From Candidatus Gastranaerophilales bacterium (lineage in GTDB: Bacteria > Cyanobacteriota > Vampirovibrionia > Gastranaerophilales > Gastranaerophilaceae), in NCBI GenBank assembly GCA_944326535.1, contig CALVEJ010000003.1, forward strand, positions 1 through 52,257: a stretch of 52,257 bases of DNA. Reading direction: 5' to 3'. Below the pieces are notes generated by a model. It made no database searches. It was given only the letters and a program-made list of their open reading frames with translations, and was not told the DNA's origin. The stretch's first letter is position 1. The number at the start of each line of letters is the position of its first letter. The position numbers and the translations under genes were made by a program. Below are positions 17,113-25,473 of the stretch, piece after piece.

Positions 17113-17535
17113 TTGTCATATTTTAACAAATACAAAACACCTACGGCAATGGAAAAAATAGTTGCAGTTCTGTCATATATTTTTCCGTTGATCGGATTTA
17201 TCTTTATTGTGATTGCGGCACTTGCCAAAAAGGACATGAGACCGTTTTTGAAATATCATATATTTCAGTCTATTTTCATTGCCTTTGCTCTGTGGGTAAT
17301 TTTCTCAGGACTGGGCTTTTTGTTCCACCTGCTGAGCTATATTCCGATTATTAATACTATTGTAAGTATGCTGACATTCTTCCTGAATACACAGCTGTTT
17401 TTGGGCTTTTCAATAATTACAATTCTGTATTTCCTATTCATTCTCTATCTGATAATAGGAGCACTAAGAGGCTCAGATAGTTATGTACCCTGGGTATCAG
17501 ACATAATAAAAACAAATTTGAGAGGACAAATATAA
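17113..17535 (+). CDS. Tic20/DUF4870-like small membrane protein
   Basis: 140 residues with three to four hydrophobic segments (about 15-37, 48-72, 75-95, 97-117). The segment MEKIVAVLSYIFPLIGF, then FLKYHIFQSIFIAFALWVI, matches the layout of cyanobacterial Tic20-like and DUF4870 proteins, in which a helix is followed by an R/K-(F/Y)-(H/N)-xxQ motif. In plastids Tic20 is part of the protein import channel; the bacterial role is not settled. The start is TTG, fixed by a strong GGGGAGAG 5 nt upstream. It sits between a TPR gene and metY in the same operon. Confidence 0.6.
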   Translation: MSYFNKYKTPTAMEKIVAVLSYIFPLIGFIFIVIAALAKKDMRPFLKYHIFQSIFIAFALWVIFSGLGFLFHLLSYIPIINTIVSMLTFFLNTQLFLGFSIITILYFLFILYLIIGALRGSDSYVPWVSDIIKTNLRGQI

Positions 17536-17560
17536 ATCTAAAGAAAGGATGTATGAAAAG

Positions 17561-18844
17561 ATGAAACCTGACACTATTGCCGTACAATATGCGCACAAAG
17601 CGGGTGAAAACAGACACTGTATTCCTGTGCCGATATATCAAACAACAGCATTTGACTTTGATACAGTGCAGTTTGCAGCTGATTTGTTTGATTTAAAAAC
17701 CGCCGGCGACATATACACAAGAATTTCCAACCCGACAACACAGGTTCTGGAAGAACGAATGGCGGCACTGGAAGGCGGTGTAGGAGCTCTGGCTGTCTCT
17801 TCAGGTCAGGCGGCATCTTTGATTACTGTTACCAATATTACATCTGCGGGAGATGAGGTTGTAGCTTCTTCTACATTGTACGGAGGCACTTTCAACCTTC
17901 TTAATACAACATTGAGAAAACTTGGAATTAATACGATATTTGTTGAAGGGGAAACATACGATGATTACAAAAAAGCAATCACCCCAAAAACAAAATGTGT
18001 ATTTATCGAAATGGTAGGCAATCCAAAACTTAATGTTGCAGATATAGAAGCCGCAGCAAAAGCCGCACATGAAAGCGGAATTCCTCTTATAGTAGACAAT
18101 ACGGTACCGACTCCGTTTTTGTGCAAGCCGGTTGAATGGGGTGCAGATTTGATAGTACACTCCACAACAAAATATGTTTCGGGTCATGGCAACGCTATGG
18201 GCGGCATAATTGTTGACTCGGGAAAATTTGACTGGAAAGCATCCGGAAAATTTCCGGAAATGGTAAACCCTGACCCCAGCTATCACGGATTGAGCTATAC
18301 AGATACATTCAAAGAGTCTGCTTTTATTGTAAAAGCAAGAGGACAGCTTTTGAGGGATTACGGCTGCTGCCAGAGCCCGTTTAATTCTTACCTTACTCTT
18401 CTCGGTCTTGAGACACTGCATCTGAGAATGCAGAGATTTTCTGAAACAGCGCTCAAAGTGGCAAAACATCTGAAAAATCATCCCAAAATTGCCTGGGTAA
18501 ATTATCCCGGACTTGAGGACAATGAATATTATCCGTTGGTAAAAAAATATATGCCCAAAGGTGCTTCATCAATCATCAGCTTCGGTATAAAAGGCAGTGA
18601 ATGCGGAGGCATTACAAACAGAGAGGCGGGTATACATTTTCTTGAGCATGTAAAACTTCTTATCCATGCCACAAACATAGGCGACTCCCGCTCTGTAATC
18701 ACATACCCTTGCCTGACAACACACAGACAGCTGAATGATGAGCAGCTTAAGGCTTGCGGCATATCAGACGACTTTATGAGACTGTCTGTTGGTCTTGAGG
18801 ATGTTGATGATATAATTGAAGATATTGAGCAGGCTATACCTTAA
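17561..18844 (+). CDS. metY: O-acetylhomoserine aminocarboxypropyltransferase (MetY-type)
   Basis: PLP enzyme that makes homocysteine (or methionine precursors) from O-acetylhomoserine and sulfide. About 427 residues, as usual for the MetY branch of the Cys/Met metabolism family, which is longer than MetB/MetC. Motifs: PIYQTTAFDF, YTRISNPTTQVLEERMAALE near 47-66, SSGQAASL, and the PLP lysine in IVHSTTKYVSGHGNAMGG near 200-217. In-frame ATGs lie at 17549 and 17561. AAGAAAGGA abuts the first but lies 11 nt before the second, so the second is preferred. No SAM riboswitch is seen, as expected for an internal operon gene. Confidence 0.92.
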   Translation: MKPDTIAVQYAHKAGENRHCIPVPIYQTTAFDFDTVQFAADLFDLKTAGDIYTRISNPTTQVLEERMAALEGGVGALAVSSGQAASLITVTNITSAGDEVVASSTLYGGTFNLLNTTLRKLGINTIFVEGETYDDYKKAITPKTKCVFIEMVGNPKLNVADIEAAAKAAHESGIPLIVDNTVPTPFLCKPVEWGADLIVHSTTKYVSGHGNAMGGIIVDSGKFDWKASGKFPEMVNPDPSYHGLSYTDTFKESAFIVKARGQLLRDYGCCQSPFNSYLTLLGLETLHLRMQRFSETALKVAKHLKNHPKIAWVNYPGLEDNEYYPLVKKYMPKGASSIISFGIKGSECGGITNREAGIHFLEHVKLLIHATNIGDSRSVITYPCLTTHRQLNDEQLKACGISDDFMRLSVGLEDVDDIIEDIEQAIP

Positions 18845-18889
18845 TGCAAACTGCCGACAAAATTAATAACAAGTGAGGAATAATAAAAT

Positions 18890-19417
18890 ATGCAAAGCTA
18901 CGTAGAATCAAAAGTCAGAGATATTGTGGATTTTCCGAAAAAGGGAATAATTTTCAGAGATATTACAACTGCTGTCAAAGATGCAAAAGCATTGAAATTC
19001 ATGGTTGATTTTTTGACAGAACAGTATGAAGACAAAAAGATTGACTATGTTGCCGGTATTGAATCAAGAGGATTTATCTTTGGTTCCGCACTTGCATACA
19101 ACCTCGGTGCCGGTTTTGTAATGATCAGAAAACCCGGAAAACTTCCGGCAGAAACTGTTTCTCAAGAGTATTCTCTTGAATACGGCACTGACAAAATAGA
19201 AATGCATGCGGATGCTGTAGAACCGGGCAAAAATGTTCTTGTCGTTGATGATCTGCTTGCGACAGGAGGAACGGTTGATGCAGCGGTAAAACTTTTGAAA
19301 AAAGTAGGAGCAAATGTTGCCGGAGCTGCATTTATTATTGAACTGAGCGACCTGAAAGGCAGAGAAAAACTTAAAGATATTGATGTTGTGTCCATGATTC
19401 AATACAAAGGTCTGTAG
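18890..19417 (+). CDS. apt: adenine phosphoribosyltransferase
   Basis: Salvages adenine to AMP with PRPP. The 175 residues match the family. Motifs: DFPKKGIIFRDITT near 14-27, VAGIESRGFIFGSALAYNLG near 54-73, and the PRPP-binding loop VLVVDDLLATGGTV near 119-132. GTGAGGAA lies about 10 nt before the ATG. It is the last gene of the operon starting at 16011, and the link to MetY may be metabolic (adenine from methylthioadenosine/SAH turnover), which is inference. Confidence 0.95.
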   Translation: MQSYVESKVRDIVDFPKKGIIFRDITTAVKDAKALKFMVDFLTEQYEDKKIDYVAGIESRGFIFGSALAYNLGAGFVMIRKPGKLPAETVSQEYSLEYGTDKIEMHADAVEPGKNVLVVDDLLATGGTVDAAVKLLKKVGANVAGAAFIIELSDLKGREKLKDIDVVSMIQYKGL

Positions 19418-19445
19418 TATTTGCTTGATGATTTTGTAATATATA

Positions 19446-20267
19446 TCATCGTTCATCCGAACTTATCAGGCTTTTGTCTTTAGTTTCAATAAACAAATTC
19501 ATAAGCTCGATGTCGTCATAGTCTATATATGCCATCTGAAACAGGTTTTTTCCTGATTTTATGGTCAGCTGGTTTGTTTCATTGTATTTGATAAGATTTT
19601 TAGGAATTTTTATCTGCTGATTGTCGCCGTTTAAATTCAACTCTGCAATCATATTTCCGTTAAAAAATATCTGAGGCGGCGCAGCATATGTTGTTGTAAC
19701 TTTTGACTGTCCCATATCCCTTGCCATTTTCGTATCTATTCCGATTACAGAGCCTATAACAAGATAAGCATCCGCAGAAGGCGGGATATTTTTAATTTCA
19801 AAGTTTTTTGTATAAAAAGGACCAATCGCTTTTACCCTGAATTCCGAGGCATTAGCAGAATTTGCAGAATAATTGTCATCTCCTATATGGTACATATCCT
19901 TGTCTATAATAATGTCATGAGGATTAGTCTTCTCAATCCCGACAACAATGGGTTTTGAGGTGGTGTTTCCGTCAACTGTTAAAGAAAAAGGTTTGTAGCC
20001 GTCTTTTTGAACAGACATAATCGTCGGTGCATCAACCTTTGCGCCGAGAGAAAACCTGCCTTGATTATCTGTTTTTGTTCGATAGCCCTTTGAAGGCAAA
20101 GAAACATCAGCTTCATCAATTGGTTTTCCGCTCGAAGAGTCAATTACCTGATTGTAATCACCGGTTCCGTTTTTTTCCACATTACCGCTTATTGCACAAA
20201 AAGAAGCGGCAGAAGCAGTAAAAAACAAGATAGCTATAGCCATCAAATTGAATATTATTTTGTTCAT
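19446..20267 (-). CDS. secreted carboxypeptidase-regulatory-like domain protein
   Basis: 273 residues from the ATG at 20267, preceded by AGAGGAT; an upstream in-frame ATG lacks a ribosome site. Residues 1-23 are a signal peptide (MNKIIFNLMAIAILFFTASA). A carboxypeptidase D regulatory-like beta-sandwich follows at about 28-110, with the typical GKPIDEADVSLPSKGYRTKTD and NQGRFSLGA strings. The remaining 160 residues look like a second beta-rich domain with IFFNGNMIAELNL, resembling a carbohydrate-binding or jelly-roll shape. No catalytic residues are recognised. Probably periplasmic or on the surface. Confidence 0.75.
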   Translation of the reverse strand: MNKIIFNLMAIAILFFTASAASFCAISGNVEKNGTGDYNQVIDSSSGKPIDEADVSLPSKGYRTKTDNQGRFSLGAKVDAPTIMSVQKDGYKPFSLTVDGNTTSKPIVVGIEKTNPHDIIIDKDMYHIGDDNYSANSANASEFRVKAIGPFYTKNFEIKNIPPSADAYLVIGSVIGIDTKMARDMGQSKVTTTYAAPPQIFFNGNMIAELNLNGDNQQIKIPKNLIKYNETNQLTIKSGKNLFQMAYIDYDDIELMNLFIETKDKSLISSDER

Positions 20268-20481
20268 AAAATCCTCTTTTAATTTAATCCGGTATTGCAA
20301 TTGTCACTTCGAGACTTCGAGCCGACACCGCCTAACTTTCAATAAATTTTAAAAGATTTTGAACAACAAAAACCATGCCCGAGTCAGGCTAATCCTAAAA
20401 AATGTTTACACTCGTTATAAATTCTTGCGAAAACTGCCGGATTGCGGCAAGATACGAAAGTTCAAAACCACTGATGCTTTA
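20268..20481. other. intergenic, no gene seen
   Basis: Upstream flank of the secreted-protein gene. No reading frame or RNA gene is supported. A short imperfect inverted string (TCGAGACTTCGA) lies near 20309-20321. Confidence 0.4.
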
Positions 20482-20514
20482 GATTCTTCGGTCACTACGT
20501 TCCCTCAGAATGAC
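20482..20514 (+). repeat. dispersed repeat, standard 33-bp form
   Basis: GATTCTTCGG, then TCACTACGTTCC, then CTCAGAATGAC. It is the same unit that forms the right half of the two 85-bp repeats nearby. Confidence 0.85.
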
Positions 20515-20548
20515 AGGAACTTATTCTAATTTTCTTTGAGTGAGAGTT

Positions 20549-20633
20549 GGTCGTCATTCTGAAGGAGTGAAACGACTGAAGAATCTTTTCAATACTTTTC
20601 AATTCTTCGGTCACTACGTTCCCTCAGAATGAC
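20549..20633. repeat. 85-bp inverted-pair repeat, copy 1
   Basis: Two 33-bp-type units in opposite orientation (GTCATTCTGAAGG...GAAGAATC and ATTCTTCGGTCAC...TCAGAATGAC) around a short AT spacer, able to form one long hairpin. It is identical over 85 bp to 20844-20928. Confidence 0.9.
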
Positions 20634-20843
20634 GTAGAAATTGAAGCCTCACAATGACGGACGGTTGTCATTCTGAAGCATCAGGAGTGTTTGGCTGCGG
20701 TGATAGTGCTGTGTTCAGAATCTTGCCAATCTGATGTGTTGTCACCTATCCGGTAGGATCCTGAAATACTCTTCAAGCACCCTCCCTTGTATACCTCAAA
20801 ATTGTCGGCAACAAGAGGAGCTGTACATTCAGGATGACAATAT
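20634..20843. other. GC-richer spacer between identical repeats
   Basis: 210 bp with higher GC than the surrounding spacers and several short inverted repeats (TCAGGA near 20681 with TCCTGA near 20759; GGTG near 20699 with CACC near 20743). No reading frame is supported. It lacks diagnostic strings of SRP RNA, tmRNA, RNase P or 6S RNA. It could be a structured RNA, a decayed gene or element cargo. Confidence 0.3.
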
Positions 20844-20928
20844 GGTCGTCATTCTGAAGGAGTGAAACGACTGAAGAATCTTTTCAATACTTTTCAATTC
20901 TTCGGTCACTACGTTCCCTCAGAATGAC
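20844..20928. repeat. 85-bp inverted-pair repeat, copy 2
   Basis: Identical to 20549-20633 and in the same orientation, so the 210 bp between them is bracketed by perfect direct repeats. Confidence 0.9.
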
Positions 20929-21008
20929 AAAGTAAAATTAAAATACAAATCTTTATCTTCTTGCATTATCCCGGACATCTGAACAACCAGAAGAATAAAC
21001 TATTCGAA

Positions 21009-22616
21009 TTACTCGCCACGTGGAATCAATGTACATCCGGTATTTGGATTGTATTCACAAATACAGTTTTTACCGTTATTTTTCGCATTGTACAAAGCAA
21101 CGTCAGCAAGCTCTATCAAGGTCTGTTCATCGAGTGCACAAGAAGGATATTCACTCATTCCGATACTGACTGTCGGACAGATGTATATATCATCTTTGAC
21201 ATTAATTTTTATCTGGCTGATGTTTTTTCTGATTCTTTCTGCAATAACTTTTGCATCCTTAATACTTGTTTCGGGCAGAATAACAGTAAACTCTTCACCG
21301 CCGTATCTGGATGCAATATCAATCTTTCTGACTGTCTGCTGGATACAGTTTGCAATCTCCCGGAGAACCTGGTCGCCGACAGGGTGTCCGTATGTATCGT
21401 TAACGCTCTTGAAGTTGTCAATATCCATCATCAGCAAAGACATCTCATGATTGTATCTCGAAGAACGTTTGATTTCATTTTCCAGCAATGTATAGAAATG
21501 TCTGTAAATATACAACTTAGTCAAACCGTCTTTGGTTGCCAGTTCATATAATTTTGCATTGTCTATTGCAATAGCAGCCTGATTTGCCAGTGCTTCAATA
21601 AACTCAAGGTCCTGTTTGTTGAACAACTTTCCGTTAAGTTTGTTTGTAATATTTATTACACCAATCGGCTCGCCCTTTGCAATCAAAGGCACACACAACA
21701 GGGAATTTACATTGAGTTCCTGTCCGTTGTCGATAAATCTCGGGTCATTTTGACCAAGGTTGGATATTATTGATTTTTTCTCAACAAAAACCGTACCGGC
21801 AATACCCTCACCTACTTTTATCTTTGAACATTCAACAAGCCCGTTGTTTATTTCTGTTTCAAGGTTCTTGTCGGCAAGTCCGTAAACAACTTTTGTCTGC
21901 AAAACATTCTCAGCGAAGTTGTAAAGCATCAAAGAGCCTTTCTCCGCATCGATTGTTTCAAGTGCCTTGTTCAAAATAACACGCAGCAATCTTTTCAAAT
22001 CATCAATAAAATTAACTGCCTGTGAAATATTGTAAAGTATAGAAATATTATGCAGTGATTTTTGGAGTTTTTTGAGGTCATTCTCCTGGTCACGGCGTTT
22101 TATGTACTTTATCAAAATCGGACCAATGTAATTAAAAATCTTGTTTAAATACATCAAATCTTGTTCAGAAAAAGTTGAGCCGTCTGTTTTTGAACCGATT
22201 GAGCAGATAAAATAAGGTATATTATCTTTTTGAAAAAGCTTAAAATATGAACTGTTAAGGTTCTCAAGGTTATATTTTTCCCAGAAAGATTTGTATATAG
22301 GTCTTCCGGCATCATCTGACACTCTTATAAATTCGTTTTTGTTCAAAACTTCCCAGAAACCTTCTTCATCGTTTTCAAATTGAAAATACTCATGATCATC
22401 AGTGCTCTGGCTGGCAACCATATAATACACACGGTCATGGTTTATGAAAAATCTCACATTTTCAATACTCAGCGCCTGAGTAACAAAAGTCGTAACCTTC
22501 TCTATCAAATCCTCGATAGAATCGGCCTGTGTAGCAATAATACTCAATTCAAAAAGACTGTTTAAGTCATAAAAGTTTTTTTGCAGAGTAGATATTTTTT
22601 CAGAAAGATTTTCCAT
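21009..22616 (-). CDS. tandem-GAF GGDEF diguanylate cyclase
   Basis: 535-residue soluble diguanylate cyclase. An N-terminal helix (about 1-25) is followed by a GAF-like region (about 30-170) and a clear GAF domain (about 205-355: KGSLMLYNF, GIAGTVFVEKKS, VNSLLCVPLIAKGEPIGVIN). The GGDEF domain follows at about 370-530, with TKDGLTKLYIYRHF, MDIDNFKSVNDTYGHPVGD and GGEEF near 436-440. RKID five residues before GGEEF supplies the RxxD inhibitory site. It is likely active and regulated by a small ligand or redox signal through the GAF domains; the ligand is unknown. It stands alone between the repeat region and a divergent phosphodiesterase gene. Confidence 0.92.
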   Translation of the reverse strand: MENLSEKISTLQKNFYDLNSLFELSIIATQADSIEDLIEKVTTFVTQALSIENVRFFINHDRVYYMVASQSTDDHEYFQFENDEEGFWEVLNKNEFIRVSDDAGRPIYKSFWEKYNLENLNSSYFKLFQKDNIPYFICSIGSKTDGSTFSEQDLMYLNKIFNYIGPILIKYIKRRDQENDLKKLQKSLHNISILYNISQAVNFIDDLKRLLRVILNKALETIDAEKGSLMLYNFAENVLQTKVVYGLADKNLETEINNGLVECSKIKVGEGIAGTVFVEKKSIISNLGQNDPRFIDNGQELNVNSLLCVPLIAKGEPIGVINITNKLNGKLFNKQDLEFIEALANQAAIAIDNAKLYELATKDGLTKLYIYRHFYTLLENEIKRSSRYNHEMSLLMMDIDNFKSVNDTYGHPVGDQVLREIANCIQQTVRKIDIASRYGGEEFTVILPETSIKDAKVIAERIRKNISQIKINVKDDIYICPTVSIGMSEYPSCALDEQTLIELADVALYNAKNNGKNCICEYNPNTGCTLIPRGE

Positions 22617-22735
22617 ACTACCTATTTTATTCGAATTTTCTCAATAATTCAATCAATTAAAAAATGGGTAAAAACGGATTTTCAAAAAATCAGCGTCTAA
22701 TAATCCAAAATATGAATTGCCAAATTCGATCAATA

Positions 22736-22764
22736 CTGACACCTGCGGTTTTGTATGATAAAAT
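22736..22764 (+). promoter_or_regulatory. sigma70-type promoter
   Basis: CTGACA at 22736-22741, 17-nt spacer, TAAAAT at 22759-22764. It gives a leader of about 20 nt with GAGGAAA before the ATG at 22791 and probably drives the phosphodiesterase-purB-ribD operon. Confidence 0.55.
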
Positions 22765-22790
22765 TGTGCTGTAGTCCAGTGAGGAAAACA

Positions 22791-23537
22791 ATGAAAATTG
22801 CGGTTATATCAGATATACATGGAAACTTACAAGCACTGAATGCCGTGCTTGAAAACATAAAAAAAGAAAATTGCTCAAAGATTTTTTGTCTTGGAGACCT
22901 TGCAATGGCGGGTCCGCAGCCCTCAGAGACAATTAAAAAAATACAAGAACTCCAAAAAACAACGGATTTTACTTTAATACAGGGCAATACTGATGAGATG
23001 ATTGCAAACTGCGACAATCAAATTCTGCATATGCTGGAAGAAAACAACCCGGTTATGGCACATGCACTTGAAAGTGATGTCACAACTGTTTCGGAAGAAC
23101 AAAAAAACTATTTGAGAAATTTGCCCGTTCAAAAAGAACTTGAGATTGAAGGATTAAAAATTCTTCTGGTACATGGCAGCCCGAGAAAAAACAATGAAAA
23201 CATTTTTGACAATCTGAAAATCGAAGAAGTTGAAGAGATGATATCCGGAACCGATGCAGATATAATATTTTGCGGACATACGCATGTCCCGTGCGGATAT
23301 CAGACAAATACAAAACAAACCGTTGTAAATACAGGCAGTGTAGGTCGTCCTTTTTCACTTGAGCCAAAATCCTGCTATGCAATACTCGAAATTAGCAACA
23401 AAGAATTTTCAATAAAACACAATCTGGTTGAATATGACTATCAAACTGCAGCAAAAATACTTGAACAAAGAGGTTTTGAAGGGGCTGACAAGCTCGCTCA
23501 AATGCTTATTCATGCAACATCCAGATATCCGCAGTAA
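22791..23537 (+). CDS. YfcE/MJ0936-type metallophosphoesterase
   Basis: 248 residues from the ATG at 22791, supported by GAGGAAA 6 nt upstream. The calcineurin-like metal motifs are in order: SDIHGN near 8-13, LGDLAMAGP near 39-47, QGNTDE near 69-74, HGSPR, and CGHTHVP near 163-169. The two-metal site therefore looks complete. Relatives hydrolyse phosphodiesters or nucleotides; the substrate is not predictable here. It is first in an operon with purB 14 nt downstream. Confidence 0.9.
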   Translation: MKIAVISDIHGNLQALNAVLENIKKENCSKIFCLGDLAMAGPQPSETIKKIQELQKTTDFTLIQGNTDEMIANCDNQILHMLEENNPVMAHALESDVTTVSEEQKNYLRNLPVQKELEIEGLKILLVHGSPRKNNENIFDNLKIEEVEEMISGTDADIIFCGHTHVPCGYQTNTKQTVVNTGSVGRPFSLEPKSCYAILEISNKEFSIKHNLVEYDYQTAAKILEQRGFEGADKLAQMLIHATSRYPQ

Positions 23538-23551
23538 AAAGGATTTTTATT

Positions 23552-24847
23552 ATGATTGAAAGATACAGCCTGCCTGAAATGAAAAATATATGGACACTCG
23601 AGTCAAAATTCGGTTTCTATTTGCAAGTAGAACTGGCTGTTTGCAGGGCATACAATAAAATTGGAAAAATTCCGGATGATGCTCTGAAACAAATTGAACA
23701 AAAGGCAGCTTTTTCGGTCGAAAGAATAGATGAAATTGAACGGGAAGTAAACCATGATGTTATAGCTTTTCTTACCAATATAAACGAAAATGTAGGAGAA
23801 GCTTCAAGATACATTCACATGGGAATGACAAGTTCCGATGTTATTGATACAGCCTTTGCGCTGCAAATCAAAAAAGCATCCGAAATCATTGAAAAAGATT
23901 TAAACAACGTTATAGACACGATTAGAAACAAAGCAAAAGAGCATAAAAATACAATATGCATCGGACGCTCCCACGGAGTTCATGCAGAGCCTATGACTTT
24001 CGGGGTAAAACTGTGCAGCTGGCTGGATATATTTGAAAGAGCAAAAAAACATTTTGACATTGCAAAAGAAGAAATTGCAGTCGGTCAAATCTCAGGTCCT
24101 GTCGGAACATACAGCAATATTTCACCGGAAATTGAAGAAGCGACCTGCAAAAGTCTCGGTTTGAAACCGGCAAAAATTTCCACACAGGTCATAGCAAGGG
24201 ACTATCATGCATACTATATGCAGTCTTTGGCTCTAATCGCATGTGCAATTGAGCAATGCGCAATTGAAATAAGACATTTGCAAAGAACAGAAGTTCTTGA
24301 AGTTGAAGAAGCATTTAAAAAGGGACAAAAAGGTTCTTCAGCTATGCCGCACAAGAAAAACCCGATTTCGTCAGAAAATCTCTCGGGTCTTGCAAGAGTC
24401 GTAAAAAGCAATTCTATTGCGGCTATGGACAATATTCCTCTCTGGCATGAACGTGATATCTCACACAGTTCCGTAGAGAGAATTATCTTCCCTGATTCGA
24501 CAATACTCATTGACTATATGCTCAATCGCTTTAACAGACTCGTTGAAGGGCTTGAAGCCCACAAAGAAAACATGCTCAAAAATACACATCTTTTCGGGGG
24601 AATTGTATTTTCCCAAAGAGTATTGCTTGAATTGACAAACAAAGGTCTTTCAAGAGAAGAAGCCTATGCACTTGTACAAAAAAATGCTCTTGCAGCTTTT
24701 AATCACAAAGACGGCGATTTCAAAAAGAACCTGCTCAATGATAACGGTGTAACAAATATACTCACAAAAGATGAAATTGAAAACTGCTTTGATTCGCAGT
24801 ACTATTTGAGAAACATTGAGACAATATACAAAAGATTTGGAATATAG
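23552..24847 (+). CDS. purB: adenylosuccinate lyase
   Basis: Catalyses two fumarate-releasing steps of purine synthesis (SAICAR to AICAR and adenylosuccinate to AMP). The 431 residues match the bacterial family. Motifs: ERYSLPEMKNIWT at the start, HDVIAFLTNI near 68-77, TSSDVIDTA near 92-100, GRSHGVHAEPMTFG near 138-151, and the fumarase/aspartase signature SSAMPHKKNP near 261-270. It is the second gene of its operon, after the metallophosphoesterase. It also pairs functionally with apt at 18890 in adenine nucleotide supply. Confidence 0.97.
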   Translation: MIERYSLPEMKNIWTLESKFGFYLQVELAVCRAYNKIGKIPDDALKQIEQKAAFSVERIDEIEREVNHDVIAFLTNINENVGEASRYIHMGMTSSDVIDTAFALQIKKASEIIEKDLNNVIDTIRNKAKEHKNTICIGRSHGVHAEPMTFGVKLCSWLDIFERAKKHFDIAKEEIAVGQISGPVGTYSNISPEIEEATCKSLGLKPAKISTQVIARDYHAYYMQSLALIACAIEQCAIEIRHLQRTEVLEVEEAFKKGQKGSSAMPHKKNPISSENLSGLARVVKSNSIAAMDNIPLWHERDISHSSVERIIFPDSTILIDYMLNRFNRLVEGLEAHKENMLKNTHLFGGIVFSQRVLLELTNKGLSREEAYALVQKNALAAFNHKDGDFKKNLLNDNGVTNILTKDEIENCFDSQYYLRNIETIYKRFGI

Positions 24848-24858
24848 AGGAAAAACAG

Positions 24859-25473
24859 ATGGGCTGTTTAAAATTTATAATAAAAGTCATAATAGTTGTT
24901 CTTGCAGTGATAGGCTTCAAGGCTATAGGCGGCTGGGACTGGGTTGTAAAGACCTGGCACCCGTTTGAAAAGCCGACACAAGAATCTATGATTGAAAAGA
25001 GCAAAGATGTCGCCGACTTTTCAAAAATTCCGGAAGAATATGAAATTTCAAAATCCACAAATGTACTTGGCTACCGTGCAGTAGTGGCAGAACATGATGC
25101 AACAGGACAAAAAATGGCAGTGGTAAACGAAAACAAAACAATCAAACTTTCTCAGGATGATTTCAAAAACGGAAATCTTGAAAAAAAAATCAATGATATA
25201 AACAAAAAACTCAGCTATCAATATATACATATAGAAAATTTTAAAATAACAAAACAAGGTACAATGCAGTCAATGAACCAGACTGTTCCATATGCCAGAT
25301 TTGAAGCAGATGTGACAAATCTTCCGGTAAAAGATATAAAAGGACTTATTGCCGTAGCAAAAGATGTTAACGGCAAAGACAAAATCCTTGTATCTGCAAA
25401 TCAGGGAGACCGATATTCCCAGATTATCAGCGAACAGTTTTTCAAAATGGTAAAACCTTCAAATGAATCATAA
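24859..25473 (+). CDS. N-terminally anchored protein, unknown
   Basis: 204 residues I cannot assign. A hydrophobic segment near 5-22 (FIIKVIIVVLAVIGFKAI) acts as an anchor or uncleaved signal. It is followed by GGWDWVVKTWHPFEKP and a mixed alpha/beta polar domain to the end. No cysteine motif or catalytic signature is seen. AGAGGAAA precedes the ATG. It sits 11 nt after purB and its end overlaps the start of ribD by 11 nt, so it is tightly embedded in the operon. Confidence 0.75.
   Translation: MGCLKFIIKVIIVVLAVIGFKAIGGWDWVVKTWHPFEKPTQESMIEKSKDVADFSKIPEEYEISKSTNVLGYRAVVAEHDATGQKMAVVNENKTIKLSQDDFKNGNLEKKINDINKKLSYQYIHIENFKITKQGTMQSMNQTVPYARFEADVTNLPVKDIKGLIAVAKDVNGKDKILVSANQGDRYSQIISEQFFKMVKPSNES

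Noticed and set aside
17801..18481. 226-residue minus-strand frame inside metY
   Set aside because: Cys/Arg-rich antisense shadow of a conserved PLP enzyme.
20634..20843. Possible SRP RNA, tmRNA, RNase P or 6S RNA
   Set aside because: None of the diagnostic strings (for example the SRP GGAAGGAAGCAGC-type loop) is present on either strand; kept only as a weak structured-segment observation.
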